Source: Ampelomyces quisqualis | Lineage: Eukaryota; Ascomycota; Dothideomycetes; Pleosporales; Phaeosphaeriaceae | Reading direction: 5' to 3' | DNA length: 64,000 nucleotides | Assembly (NCBI GenBank): GCA_018398575.1 | Contig: JAGTXZ010000018.1 | Location: 3,038,001-3,102,000, forward strand | Part shown: in pieces, positions 10,434-21,778 of the stretch | Numbering within the stretch: position 1 is the stretch's first letter | Layout: each line of letters opens with the position of its first letter | The notes under the pieces: model-generated | Databases searched by the model: none | What the model was told of the DNA's origin: nothing | The model's input: the letters and a program-made list of their open reading frames with translations, nothing else | Position numbers and translations under genes: made by a program

Positions 10434-12258
10434 ATGTCGCCAACCACAACAGCTGTTGGCACTGCGCCGCCACCATACGGCGACGACAAAAAAGTCGACG
10501 ATGTATCTGGAAACGAAGTCGGGCCTGGAGGTGTACAAATACCCATCTACAATGATGTCGAATTAGCATCATCCGAGGACCTCAGCTTCGCTGCTATCCT
10601 CAAAGGCACTGCTGCCCACCCACTTACTACCTTCGAGAAGAAGGCTGCGCTCATCAATGCCGAGATTGACAAATTCGGGCTTGGCCGCTACCAAATATGC
10701 ATTTGGTTCCTCTGCGGTTTTGGTTACTTCCTCGACTTGGCTTGGTCGCAGGGCGTGGGCTTGATCTCCACAGCCATCTACCAGGAAATGAATGTTGCTG
10801 ATGCTGATACCGGAACCATCTTCGCCTTGGCCAATGCCGGTCTTGCTATCGGCGCTCTTGGATTCGGACTATCAGTAGACATCATTGGCAGGAAATGGGC
10901 TTTCCAGATCACCTGCCTGATCACTTCGGTTTTTGGTCTTCTTCTGGTACGTCCAACGATATGTTTGTGGTTCACGTGAGCTCTTGCTGACTGAGAATCA
11001 GGCTGCTCCCAAATTCAACTACGCCGCGATTTGCGGTATCTATTTCCTGGCCTCGCTTGGTCTAGGAGGCAATATTCCCATTGACGCGACAATTGCTCTG
11101 GAATTCCTCCCCCAGAAACGCCGCCACTTCGTCTCGCTTCTATCCATGTGGCAACCCATCGGTGTCGTAGTTGCATCTGGAATCGCCTACGGCACTGCCG
11201 CTAAATGGCGATGCAATCCTGACCTACCATCCTGCGCGGCCATCGGTTCAGGCGAAGCTTGCTGCACTGTTTCAAGCAACATGGGTTGGCGCTACTGTGT
11301 CATTGTTCTCGGCTGCATGACGCTGGCCATCTTCTTCCTGCGCTACTTCATCTTCCCCTTCCACGAGTCGCCCAAATTCCTGCTCGCTCGAGGCAGAGAA
11401 GCCGAGGCCATCGAGACTTTGCAAAAGATTGCAAAGTTCAACAAGGCTCCGATGCCTACTCTTACTGTTGAAATGTTCGCAGCCATTGATGCCGCAGACC
11501 CGAACTATCTTGCGGCCAATACCATTATACCTGCCAACCTCACACGCGCTGAGAAGAACAAGCTTGTCTTCAAGAATGCAGGCAAAGAAATGACACGTTT
11601 GAAGGGTATATTTACCAACAAGCTAACCTGCTTCACATTCGTTCTTCTCGGAATCGCTTACATGGGCGATTACTGGTCCTTTAATCTCGCAGGCGCTTTC
11701 TTGCCCATCATCTTATTGCGCAACAATGTCTCAACCGGCCAGGGAACCGTGCAAGACACATACCAGCAGTACATCATCATTTACGCTCCTGGCATCATCG
11801 GCTCCATATTCGCTTTGATATCGGTGCAAATGCCGCTCCTAGGACGGAAATGGTCGCTCGTATTCTCCGCCATCTGTCAGGGTCTGTCCATGGCTATGTA
11901 CACGCAGGTGAAGACCACTCCGGGATACGTGGGCTTGAATGCGCTCGAATATATTATGCAGACTGTAAGTTTCTCCTCACCTGTCGCGTTTTGATTCAAA
12001 TTAACGGATCAACAGTATTTCAATGCCGTTCTATACGCTTCTGCGCCCGAACTCTTCGATACCGCCTATCGTGGCAGCGTCAGCGGTATGCTTTCATGTC
12101 TGGGCCGTATTGCGGGTATCGTGGCGCCGTATGCTGGTGCACAGCTCCTTGCTAACCAGAGTTCTGGTATTTTGTGGCTCGGTGCTGGTGGTATTTGGCT
12201 TTCTGCGCTCACCATGGTCTTCTTGCCTGTGGAGATGAGGAACAGGCAGATGTTCTAG
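10434..12258 (+). CDS. Major facilitator superfamily transporter
   Basis: Three exons: 10434-10946, 11002-11964 and 12016-12258, with phase-0 introns of 55 and 51 nt (GTACGT and GTAAGT donors), giving 572 aa. After a soluble N-terminal tail of about 90 residues come the first membrane helices (YQICIWFLCGFGYFLDLAW), then the MFS loop GLSVDIIGRKWAFQ matching the family signature DxxGRKx, and about 12 hydrophobic segments in total. The last exon has YFNAVLYASAPELF...RGSVSGMLSCLGRIAGIVAP, typical of the sugar/SV2-like MFS branch of filamentous fungi. It should move a small solute across the plasma membrane; the substrate cannot be inferred. A central loop of about 70 residues (ESPKFLLARGREAEAI onward) resembles the sugar-porter PESPR(W/F)L region. 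Confidence 0.85.
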
Positions 12259-12643
12259 TTGAACTGCGTTGCACGTAAATGTTACACACAATATACCCAG
12301 GAGGCGCTGAGTCGATCGCACATCCATTGAGGATGCGGCGGCTGAGATCCAATGATAAAATTCTTGAAGGTACTTCATGTTCATTGAACACCTGCTGCGG
12401 TTCCTCGCCTCTGGTGACTCTTGCCCCTTCACAAACATGGCCATATGATAATTCAAGATGCGGTGTGTTACGGAGATCGAGGCGTTTGAGAGATGCACGT
12501 AAGTAGGGTGAACATGCAACAACACTCGCAGCCGGGGTCACATGCTCGTTGATATGTGATGAGATTTGTAGAAGGAGATTGGGTATATTGCCGTACGCCT
12601 TCGATGCTCCAAACTCCATGTATGCAATGCCAAAAAGGCCAAC
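12259..12643. other. Convergent 3' intergenic region
   Basis: Lies between the stop codons of the MFS transporter (+) and the RNA polymerase III subunit gene (-). Only 3' UTR sequence is expected; nothing else seen. Confidence 0.5.
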
Positions 12644-13198
12644 TCATTCACGCCATTCTTTAGCACACTTGGTACACTACATATTATCAGTATACACCCC
12701 GCACAACGCATCGATAGACTGACCTTGTAAAAAGCCGTCATAGGCTCATCAGCGCTGCGAATCTGCAGCTGGTACCAATACGCCTCATCGTTCCTGCACT
12801 TTTCGTTCGGACATTGTACTATGCGATCGATCGTCAGTCCCACGTTCTGAAACTAGGAAGATTGTTTCGTCGCAAGTTTGGCGAAACGTGCGGCGCAAGG
12901 CATACCTAGCGTCTTATCCACATTGTCCCATGCGCCCTTTCCTCCCAGAATATCCTCGACTTCCTTCTTCTTCATGTACTTGCGCTCAAAGTAGCGCTTG
13001 TTGATGACAAAGTGGTACGGGCAGGTCAGACATTCGAAGCGGTTTTGGCCGACATAGTCTTCGGTGGTAGGGTCGCCTGGCGGGACTTTGGAGACGCGCA
13101 GCATGTTGCTGCATGTCGGGCAGACTGTAGATATTAGATTGGAACTTCCGTGTTTTGATTCGGTATCCAGAGATAAAGAGCATCTTACAGAGCAGCAT
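12644..13198 (-). CDS. RPC11: DNA-directed RNA polymerase III subunit C11 (Rpc11 / human RPC10 family)
   Basis: Four coding exons (+ coordinates): 13189-13198, 12906-13124, 12724-12818 and 12644-12676; introns of 64, 87 and 47 nt. The spliced product is 118 aa, close to the family length of about 110. The 10-nt first exon joins to give MLLFCPTCSNMLRV, the N-terminal zinc ribbon, completed by FECLTCPYHF. The C-terminal TFIIS-like ribbon is CPNEKC...FYKCTKC, with the acidic hairpin RSADEP expected for RNA cleavage. Rpc11 supports transcript cleavage, termination and reinitiation by Pol III in the nucleus. All key cysteines and the hairpin Asp-Glu are intact. It is divergent from the ankyrin-repeat gene 400 bp away. 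Confidence 0.95.
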
Positions 13199-13598
13199 AG
13201 CGCCTACCGATGTGTGGTGAAGAGCGAGCTTGAACAGACTCGACTTGGCGATCTCAAAAGTTATGATGGGACCCTGAAGCGCTAGGTAGTTGACTAGCGA
13301 TGCAACCGGCAAAGCGCGGGGCGAAATCACCGACGCCAGCGATGAGCCTCCGCGACGCGCAGTGGTAAACACTGTCTCAGTTCGGGAGCTGACTTTACTG
13401 GCCGCTTTCAGGCCTGTTTCTCCTTTCCTCCTTTCCCGTGAAAGCCGTCTACCACACCGCGTGACTTAGGGCTGTTGATCGACTGGATGCTCAAAACCCC
13501 CGCCCGACAACAACTTCAAAACCTCAGATTCGCAACCCTGCGCTTGCAAAACCACAGCGGCTGTTGAGGGGCCCCTTTCAAGCTCTATCACATCTGCA
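13199..13598. promoter_or_regulatory. Bidirectional promoter region between the C11 subunit and Yar1-like genes
   Basis: 400 bp separate two divergent start codons, so both promoters and 5' UTRs must lie here. No clear TATA box was seen. Confidence 0.5.
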
Positions 13599-14266
13599 AT
13601 GGCTGAAGAGGATGTAGGCAGCGCCTAGTCCCGCTCATGTTGTTCACACTAACACATCTACAGGGCGCATCCCCTCGCGAGCTCGTCTTCGAATCATGTC
13701 GTCGCAACAACACCGAACTTCTTGAAGAAACCATAGCAAACATCGTTTCCTCTGCTGGAAAGTCTGGTGGGAAGCCAACAGAGCTCGTTGCTCAGATACT
13801 CAACAGTGCACGGGATGGAGTAGGCAATGGCGTTCTGCACGTTGCTGCAACATACGGAAGCTGTAAGTGCCTGAAGCTGGCGTGCGAGGCGGAGCACTGA
13901 AGACTGACGAATTTTCCCGCAGACGAAGTCCTTGACATTCTGCTCGACCAAGAAGGTCTCGAGATCGACGAGATCGACCGCATGGAGCAAGACACGCCGC
14001 TCCACAAAGCCGTCCGCTACGTCAATTCGCTCGACAAGTCTGAGTGGGCACCGCATGGGCATCCCATTGCGGAGATACTGCTCGACGCAGGCTGCGATCC
14101 CAGGATACGGAACAAGGCGAAGCTGAAGCCAGTCGAGCTTGTGGACCCTAGGAACACGGAGCTGAGGAATATATTGCAGAAGGGGGAGTTCGCAATGCAA
14201 GCCGGAGGCGATGTGGTGGAAGAAGACGACGATGGTCCGACAGGAAGTGCGAGTGATAGCGATTAG
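13599..14266 (+). CDS. Ankyrin-repeat protein, Yar1-like
   Basis: Three exons: 13599-13613 (MAEED), 13664-13862 and 13923-14266, with introns of 50 and 60 nt, giving 185 aa. Ankyrin repeats are visible: GNGVLHVAATYGSYEVLDILL and DTPLHKAVRYVN...AEILLDAGCDPRIRNKAKLKPVEL. The C terminus is acidic (EEDDDGPTGSASDSD). Size, two to three repeats and an acidic tail match Yar1, the chaperone of ribosomal protein uS3 in yeast, but many small ankyrin proteins look alike, so the function is a suggestion. The second intron interrupts an ankyrin repeat between GS and YEVL. Its neighbours are also small nuclear or ribosome-related genes. Confidence 0.78.
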
Positions 14267-14570
14267 CAGTGGTCATTTTGCACAACCAGCTGTATGAAGC
14301 ATAGCATGAATTATGGGTACTGAACACGGCACACTCTGGCGCACACTGTTCCGGTCCCGGGTATATAGGTGGAGAAGAGCTTTCGAGTACGGATTACACG
14401 CCTTGAAGACATCCTCCCAGTCCTCAAAGCGCACTCCCTCGTCTTCATCCACCACAGCCTCGACCAATCTCTCGTCTCTTCTGCCTTGCGCAGTGCTTTC
14501 CGGGTGATTCCGTGCCCCGTTTCCACATGTGTAATTTCTACTCTTCGTATTTCCACCGCTCCAACCTCTA
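14267..14570. other. Convergent 3' intergenic region
   Basis: Lies between the stops of the Yar1-like gene (+) and the SF3B5 gene (-). Nothing beyond 3' UTR sequence is apparent. Confidence 0.45.
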
Positions 14571-14877
14571 TCAATCTTGTTGCTGCCCCAAGTTAGCTCC
14601 GTATCCACTCCTTTTCCAGCCGTTTTCAACTCACCTCCGGCGGCGGCCCCACGGGTCTGACCATTCTCTCCAACAACTGCACCCTGGTGACTTCGCGCGG
14701 TTGTCCCAGCCCAATGCTCATGTACTGCAGTAGCGGCGGGTGGCCGACGTAGCTGGTCATTGAGTCGCGCTGCATGTTGGACATCCATTCAAATTTGTTG
14801 GTGTCGGCACTGCCAATACCAATGAAGCGGGCTTGTTGGGCTTCGAGTTGTTGTTGGGCGCGGAGTTTGTCGGCCAT
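14571..14877 (-). CDS. Splicing factor 3B subunit 5 (SF3b10 / Ysf3 family)
   Basis: Two exons (+ coordinates): 14635-14877 and 14571-14582, with a 52-nt intron (GTGAGT donor, GCTAAC branch, GGCAG acceptor). The product is 84 aa, matching the roughly 85-aa family. Recognisable stretches are ADTNKFEWMSNMQRDS, YVGHPPLLQYMSIGLG and RVQLLERMVRPVGPPPE. The terminal exon adds only QQD and the stop. SF3B5 is a small component of the U2 snRNP SF3b complex and helps hold the branch-site recognition assembly together. Without splicing the frame would end three codons later (VS, then stop), so intron retention barely changes the protein. Confidence 0.93.
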
Positions 14878-15106
14878 GTTTGCGGTGTTGGAGGAGGAGT
14901 GGTGGGTGACGTAAAGATGTTGCGTGCAACTCGCGATGGGCTGCGGTGATGCGGGAGTCCGAAATCTAATCGCTTAAAGCGGTTTAGCTTGGATTGCAGC
15001 TTCCCCAGATTCTAGAATCATGCGACACTCTTGATAACAACAACGAATGAAGACAACTCGATTTCCTAGTTCATTTCACTAGACATTTCTACCCACGTGG
15101 AAAAAC

Positions 15107-15715
15107 ATGGCGCAATTAGACACCCCCATGTCCAACGCGCCCCTCACCCCCAGCGAAGACGCCAGCCCCGCATCACCCCAAACCCAGCCCGTCGTCGACT
15201 TCTCTCCAGCCACAGTCCCTTACAACGAATCCTTTGAAAACGATCTCATGAACCTAATCCTCCACCCTCCGTCCGATCTCTCCGCGCCCACACCAGACCA
15301 CAATAACCCCATGATCCCCGCCTCCCAACTCCCCATACCGCTCTCGTCAACCCTACGAACACACACATCTCCCATTCCCGGCCTGCATCTCACACACGCA
15401 AATGGATACCACACAGGAGGTCCCGGCCCCTCGAGTGCGACGATCCAAGCCTTTGCCGAGAAACTTGTGCGAGAGCACGGCGTGGACATTCAGAACATAG
15501 CGGAGGTGAAGAGAGTTGCGCGAGCCACGATGAACGAGAAGATGGGGGAGTTGAAGAGCAGAATGGCGGAGAGGGAGAAGGCGGTCAAGAGGAATAAGGA
15601 GATTGACGATGAGCTGGAGAAATTGAGGTTGCAGAGGGATGACGAGGTGAGGGTTCTGGAGAAGATGAAGGGGAGGAGGGGAGGGGTGGTAGATATGCGC
15701 GAAGAGCGGGACTGA
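15107..15715 (+). CDS. Hypothetical protein with C-terminal coiled coil
   Basis: An uninterrupted frame of 202 aa starting at ATG 15107, 229 bp from the divergent SF3B5 gene. The first 110 residues are rich in Pro, Ser and Thr (probably disordered), with a short hydrophobic-acidic patch YNESFENDLMNLILHPP. Residues about 110-200 are highly charged and helical: FAEKLVREHGVDIQNIAEVKR, then a heptad-like stretch of KMGELKSRMAEREKAVKRNK and IDDELEKLRLQRDDEV. I do not recognise a family. The long clean frame, strong codon bias in the helical half and compact spacing support a real gene. A scaffold role is possible but unsupported. Confidence 0.7.
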   Translation: MAQLDTPMSNAPLTPSEDASPASPQTQPVVDFSPATVPYNESFENDLMNLILHPPSDLSAPTPDHNNPMIPASQLPIPLSSTLRTHTSPIPGLHLTHANGYHTGGPGPSSATIQAFAEKLVREHGVDIQNIAEVKRVARATMNEKMGELKSRMAEREKAVKRNKEIDDELEKLRLQRDDEVRVLEKMKGRRGGVVDMREERD

Positions 15716-16283
15716 ATTCTGGTGCGATTCCGATGAAGTGGCATGGGCGTCAAATGTCTTGACGGTCTGCGACCGGTGCGGGGATTTGGGGGAACGTGTG
15801 GAATAAAGACTCAAGATGCGTCTGGTCGCGTACTTCATCCACTAGGGTGGTATCCGGGGAAGGAAGATAAAAGCGGATGCGGCTCGGTAGTGTTCTGCTT
15901 GAACACTCCTCAAGGTATCGATCGAAGCTCGGAACGAACTCAGTGCTGTACATCAGGGCAGTGGACTTCATGGCATCAGAAGCTCAAAAATAGAAAGATA
16001 GGAGGATCAGAGAAGATATTGTTTGGTGTGCAACACAACTCAAGAGTTTTAGGCACATGCTTGATCTATGTGCTGATCTAAGCCATGCTGCAGTAGTCTC
16101 GACATCGCGTACATCATCAGAACAATCTAGACCTATTCTAAGCATCCACCAGCAAGCAAAACACATGTGCTGCAACTGAACAAGTCTGATACTTTCCATT
16201 TCCGTGCATTAATAATTACAAACTGCATACAGCTACACGAGCCCACTACACATAAGACGCAAAGCATTACTACTAAATCCCAT
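15716..16283. other. Convergent 3' intergenic region
   Basis: Separates the stops of the coiled-coil gene (+) and the Zn2Cys6 factor (-). No coding signal or repeat was seen. Confidence 0.5.
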
Positions 16284-19200
16284 TCACGTATTCCTCACAT
16301 TCCTGTCTACGGAAAACATAGGTACAACACTATCACTTATCCCCGGCACCCTCTCCAACATCCCCGCCTCAAGACCCGTCCGAGGACTCCCCGTTGCGGG
16401 GGTATTACTCGGCCACGCCCACAGCGCATCAAAGTCGATCTGTTCATCTTGACCAGACCCCTCGGAAGGCAAGCTCGGCACACGCGTAGCGTCTAGCGCG
16501 GATAAGTCGAGCATCATGGATAGCGAGGGTGGCTTTGAAAGCGGGGTGTTGATGGCGTTGGTGCCGAGGGGTTCGATGGACGGCGGGCTCTGGATGGGCG
16601 AAAGATGAACGGAAAAGTCTGTCAGAGGTTGCGAGACTTGGAGTGGAGGCGCGAGGTGTGGTTGTTGGAAGTTTGGGGCGGGAGAGTGGATAGGTGCTGT
16701 TTCCATGCCTGGATAGATGTGGATTGGAACTTGATGCAAGGTGGGGTTTGCATTGATAGGATTTGTCGAGTTTGCTAAATCTCCAATGTTTGCGCTTGAA
16801 GACTGTTGTTGACATGGGTTGCCATAGAGCTGTGATGATATACTTGGAAGTGTCGTGTTGTCGGTTGCGGTCTGCTTTCGGCGCATGCGCTGCTGTGCCA
16901 CAACGTCACGGAAGGTGCTAAGTATGTACACGAGTCGACTGGCTTGTTGATCGCTTTCTCCGCAGTAATTCATGGTGTTGATTGCGTTGGCGATGCAGGT
17001 TTCCGAGACGTCCACGCGATAGAGCCCAGCAAACTCATTGGAGAGTATGACTAGTGCGGCTGCGAAGAGGAAGTAGATAACAGCTGGGTTGCGACGTGAG
17101 AGGTAGCCAGCTTCGAATGCATTTTGAATGAGGAGGATCGTGTGGGTAGACGCGATCACACACGCTTCGCTGAACTTTTCCATGCGAAGGTATGGCCGCG
17201 GACCTCCGCTTGGACTTTGGCCAACTTGCCTTTGCGTCTCGAGGTTCAGAATGTACAAGAAAAATGGTCGTGTCAGTAGAATGATAGAGTGACAGTAAAA
17301 CAGATTGACATGAAGAATTGCAACGCCTTGACTCGGTGATGCGTTTGCAGCTTGTCGCCAGTGTAGCATGTCGGGCAGGGCACGTGGCCACGACTTGCAA
17401 ACATCGGCAATTCCTTGAGCAAGGCGAGTGCTTATCTTGCGTTGCTGGTAGACCTTTCTGAGTATCTGGCCAATGACCGAACAGCTTCTGACAGCTGCTT
17501 CCAGTGCAGAGGGCCCTGTTGCATTATAGTCGGGTCTTGGTTGTATGTTGGGAAGGAAGGGCTGCTCCGCGGCTTGTTCAGGAGGGTGAAGGGTGTCTAC
17601 TGAACAGTCATCTTCTGAGATGGCAGTGGGACGGCCTAAAGAGCATGAGAGCAACCGGTCGATGACAAAGAGCGATCGCCAGAGGTTTTTCCGCGCTCTC
17701 TGCTCTTCAGTACTGAAAATGACCATCGTGTCTTCGCGATGCAGACCAAGAGAGTAAGCTGAACGAGCTGCCATACCAAGCAAAGCAAACGCGGTGTTTC
17801 GTTTCGATTTGGCCAGCATGTACACGGCCATTAAAAGTAGCGCCTGTACCGACCAGAAGTCTTGGTCCTCAAGTCCGGTCATAGGATCGTTGAGACTCTT
17901 TGCGTTGAGGTAAAATACTTCTGCTCGATCAAGGTGCTCAGTCCGGAGCTTGTCAATGACGAGAGCCTCAGGACTACCGGACAGAGGTGTTGCCATGGTG
18001 AGGCCGATTGCAAACACTAGGTTCAACAAGCATAGCCAGGATGACTCAGTTGACAGTGGATCAGTGTAACATCGGTCCAAGTTCTCCAAGAATACATCGT
18101 GCTCGAAGACCTGCAACAGGCCATGGGTGTTGGTGAAGAAGGCTTCCACAAGCACGTGGGCTGTTTGTAAATCTGGCAGCAGGTGGGTATGCCGGTATCC
18201 TGGGGGCAGCGAGTATTGCCCTTCCACGATTTTGTGCCGCCGAGGATCTGATGATAACTGCGATCAGCAATCATTCACGAGCTGCATGTAGCTCGAAAAT
18301 GCCGGTTGGCATTAAGAATCAACACATGACGCACCATTTGTGAAAGGCGATGAGCCAGATACAGTCTCGACCATCATTCGTATCAGTTGCAAGAACGACA
18401 ATGTTGCCGAATCTCCAATATAGAGAACCCGACCGGTTGGATCTTGCAGCATTCTACTCTGGCCGTAGATCACAGCTTCCTCGTCTGGGCCGCTGTTTGC
18501 AGTGGTAGCTCTCGAAGCAACGACATGGCGGTGGCCTGCATCGGCATGGTTGATTGGCGGCTGCACGGCACCTCCAGTCAGTTCGATGGTAGACCTAGCC
18601 ACTGGCGACTTGAAGGGTATTTCTTGCTTGATATCCAATGGATTCAAGTGACCCGCCAGGGGACGCTGGGCTGCGGAAGAGCGTCTTCGGGGCGTCAGCG
18701 GCACCGGATGGGTTCGTCCATTGTCGGGCGTGTTGGACGCCGACTGATCATTCAGACTATCAAGTTCATCTTCATCGATAGCTCGACGCTTAGCCGGTGG
18801 TCTCTCGTCAGGAGAAGCAGGGTCTCGGTCCGAGTATACGCATGTGAATTTTCGCTGATTTGGGTAAGCAGGCGCGATGTTGACTGCTGCATCAACCTAC
18901 CTTGTCGCAGGTGTTGCAAGGGCAGAGGCCATTACACTTCTGGCATGTTAGCCGACGATTCGTCAAGCATACTCCGTGCTCAACGATTAGCAGTTGTTCG
19001 AAGTTTGAACGAGACAATTGTGCAGCAGTAGGGGCCTAGGGCCGAGTGCTTGTATCCTAGCAGGGGTCGGCTTCTCGCGATATTTCCGGATGAGGCCGCC
19101 GATGGGCCCACATCGAGACGGCCTGAAGATGTTCGCGAGGGTGCGCACCGCCGCACCCCAATAATGGACGCGTGCATGCAATACAGGTACGCCACAGGAG

Positions 19201-19388
19201 GCTGGACGTCAAGGAAACACGGCTTTGGGCTTTGTTGTACTCGCCTTTTGCTTTCTGCGCTTGCAGCTTTCGCACGCCTGCGCGGTCCGCTGTCTTTGAT
19301 CTGTGGCAAATCATGTCAGCGGCCGCAGCTCGTTGACCGTTACCAAGAGGTGCAAAGTCTTACCAGGTGGGACCTTTGGCCGAGTCAT
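16284..19388 (-). CDS. Zn(II)2Cys6 fungal-specific transcription factor
   Basis: Five exons (+ coordinates): 19364-19388, 19245-19300, 18901-18936, 18335-18854 and 16284-18247; sum 2601 nt, 866 aa. The first exon encodes MTRPKVPP; the second ends in ACESCKRRKQK; the third gives CNGLCPCNTCDK and the fourth starts RKFTCVYS, together a complete Cys6 cluster (C-x2-C-x6-C-x4-C-x2-C-x6-C) followed by basic PPAKRR. The intron inside the cluster (about 300 nt) appears to start with GC (AAG/GCGAGT) and to end at CCAG or three bases later at AAG; the second choice gives the exact Cys spacing. The middle contains the fungal transcription factor domain (GRVLYIGDSATLSFLQLIRMM, EGQYSLPPGYRH, LGLHREDT, WRSLFVIDRLLSCSLGRP). 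The C-terminal 200 residues are Gln/Pro/Ser rich. Regulated genes are unknown; the divergent neighbour is a CoA-transferase. Confidence 0.87.
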
Positions 19389-20000
19389 CGTGTAGCCTGG
19401 AAGCTCGCGCGGATGCCGTCGTGATCACGTGCTACCTGGCTGAACCGTGTGGTGTACTTGCCGATGGACGCAAGGTGGAGGTGTCGGGTATGGGGTGGGA
19501 CGACAGGCAACGGGCATTCACCGTACGAGACGCGTGGGTCGCGTATAACCTCAACACCACTGCGGGGGGAGTCTGCAACCCGGGCTCGTGACTGCGACTG
19601 GCGAATGGACGACGGCCAATGCAGGCAATTCTGTACAACTGTCCCAGCGGAGTTCCCCTCAACTCGCAAGGCTGAGGGGCTCGTGCTGAGCGGAACACTG
19701 GCCGACGAGCACCGAGACCGAGACACGCCCAGCGCCATGCTCCGATCATCCACAGGATGGCGACAGCGAGCTTGTCCCTACGCTTGACTGTAGCCGTGGG
19801 GCGAGCGCCGCGCCTAGCGACCCATCTCTTCGCCACGACCAGACCATTTGCACGCCCAGTATGCGGCTAAACGGCTTTCGCGCAGAGCCAAAACGGCAGC
19901 AGTACCCATACCACCCAGGTATATATATGTCTTTCAGGTTTCGCTCGTCGAGTGCTAGCACTTTCCTCCAGCACTTCGAGAGCCCACCGAATTGACCAGC
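19389..20000. promoter_or_regulatory. Divergent promoter region between the Zn2Cys6 factor and CoA-transferase
   Basis: 612 bp between two divergent start codons. It has a TATA-like run at 19920-19928 on the CoA-transferase side. Nothing else is recognisable. Confidence 0.45.
19920..19928 (+). promoter_or_regulatory. TATA-like box upstream of the CoA-transferase
   Basis: TATATATAT, 72 bp before ATG 20001 and followed by a pyrimidine-rich stretch (TGTCTTTC), which fits a fungal core promoter. Function is inferred from position. Confidence 0.45.
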
Positions 20001-21778
20001 ATGACGCCCTATCTGGGAACCGAGAGTCCTCCAAACAAAAACAACGGCAACGGCTTGAGCGAAAATGCCCTACTTACTGGCACTCGGAGTGCACTCCGCC
20101 AGTTGCTGTCCAAAGCTGAGGGGCACCTCCCTGCCGATAGCTTGCCACACATAACAAGGGTCAACTTCTCGACAGCCAATACAGGAAGTCCATACTTTCC
20201 CTGTCCTCTCAAGCAGACGGAAGCAATCTCAGCCCTCAAAGCGGTCGAAGCCGGAGTGGCTTCATCGATTGCTGACCTCAGGGATGGCCCGACGGTCCGG
20301 AGTGTCAACGTCGACATGGAACGAGCCACTGCATTCTTGTTTTCAACCTACCTCGCTACAGTTGGTGGCATGGACAAAGCTAATCCAAAGGTTAAGAAAA
20401 TGCTCAAAGGTGTGTCTATCATAGCACCACTGCTCCATGCATGTTGTTGACGTCTTAAGATACCGATCTTTTACAAGCTCAGTCTATACTATACCGCAGG
20501 TTGTCTGCAAATCTCTATGAGACGAAGAAGCCGGGAGAGTATTTCCACCTTCACGGCTCACTCGAGGCGACCAAGGCATTGAACATGATTGGCTTAGAGG
20601 GCCATCGGCCAGACCTCACAGACTACCACGAGTGCATAAAAATAATTGAAGACCACGTCAAGCAATTTACAGCCGATCAGCTTGAAGAGATGAATTGGCG
20701 TATCAAACAAGCCGGTGTCACTTGTCTCAAGTGGGAAGACTTCACCATCACACAACATGGACAGGAGCTCATTGCACAACCACCCTGGAAAGTCGAATCC
20801 TTAGAGCAAGAGACGCCGCCCGTGCCCTTCCCTTTTGCGTCGTCTTCGGCACCGAAGCCTCAGATTCTATCCGGAATCCGAGTACTTGAGCTCTGCAGAA
20901 TCATTGCAGGGCCAGCCATGGGCCGCGGACTTGCCGAATATGGCGCCGAGGTAATTAAAGTCACGTCGCCAAACCTCTCCGATGTGCCTTTTTTCCAGGT
21001 CGATGCGAACATTGGAAAGCACACGGTTGATCTCAACCTCAAGGATCCGGATGAGCGGGCAGTTTTCGAAGAGCTGCTACAATCTGCAGATGTCGTTCTA
21101 GATGGCTACCGGCCTGGTAGCTTAAACCGCCTCGGCTACGGACCGCTGCAACTTTTAGATCTCGCTAAACGACGTGGGCGAGGCTTTGTATACGTTACAG
21201 AGAATTGTTTTGGTCATACAGGTCCTTGGTCAGCAAGACCCGGCTGGCAGCAGATTGCAGATTGTGTGACTGGTGTGGCATGGGCTCAAGGACAAGGCAT
21301 GGGCTTGGATGAGCCTGTTGTGCCACCGTTCCCCATGAGCGACTATGGCACCGGCTGCATGGGAACTATTGCAGCACTCACTGGATTGTTCAGAAGAGCG
21401 AAGTCTGGTGGCAGCTACCTCGGAACGACCTCACTGTGCCAGTACGACATCTACCTACTTCAACTCGGCCTTTACGACGATACCACGATGGCAAAATTGA
21501 GGGAAGAGCATGACAGCGAGTTCTTTGAGCTCCGTCATCATGATTCAGTTGATGAAGTTGGGAAGCGAGCGCTAAAGACGATGCGAAGAACGCATCCGGA
21601 GCTGTTTGAGGAGCGTCACATGCAAGAATGCTTCAGCAAGGGATTCGATGCCAAAGTGAGGACTATCCGGCCAGTGGTCAACATTGACGGCTACTGGAAT
21701 GGCTTCTCGCGAAGCTCAAGACCAAATGGGTTCGACAAGCCGACCTGGAACGATTGGGAGGTCGACATAATCTCTTGA
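20001..21778 (+). CDS. Family III CoA-transferase (CaiB/BaiF), long fungal form
   Basis: Start ATG 20001; exons 20001-20409 and 20460-21778 with a 50-nt intron (GTGTGT donor, TTAAG acceptor) joining MLK to DTDLLQAQ; 575 aa. The classical CaiB nucleotide-binding start GIRVLELCRIIAGP...LAEYGAEVIKV is not N-terminal but begins at about residue 275. It is followed by DLNLKDPDERAVFEELLQSADVVLDGYRPG and RRGRGFVYVTENCFGHTGPW. The stretch PFPMSDYGTGCMG has the Asp-x-x-x-Gly arrangement of the family III nucleophile region, so its Asp is the candidate catalytic residue. The preceding 270 residues (KKPGEYFHLHGSLEATKALNM) resemble the part that follows the Rossmann domain in standard members. The family moves CoA between carboxylic acids; the acid pair is not predictable. 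Confidence 0.85.
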
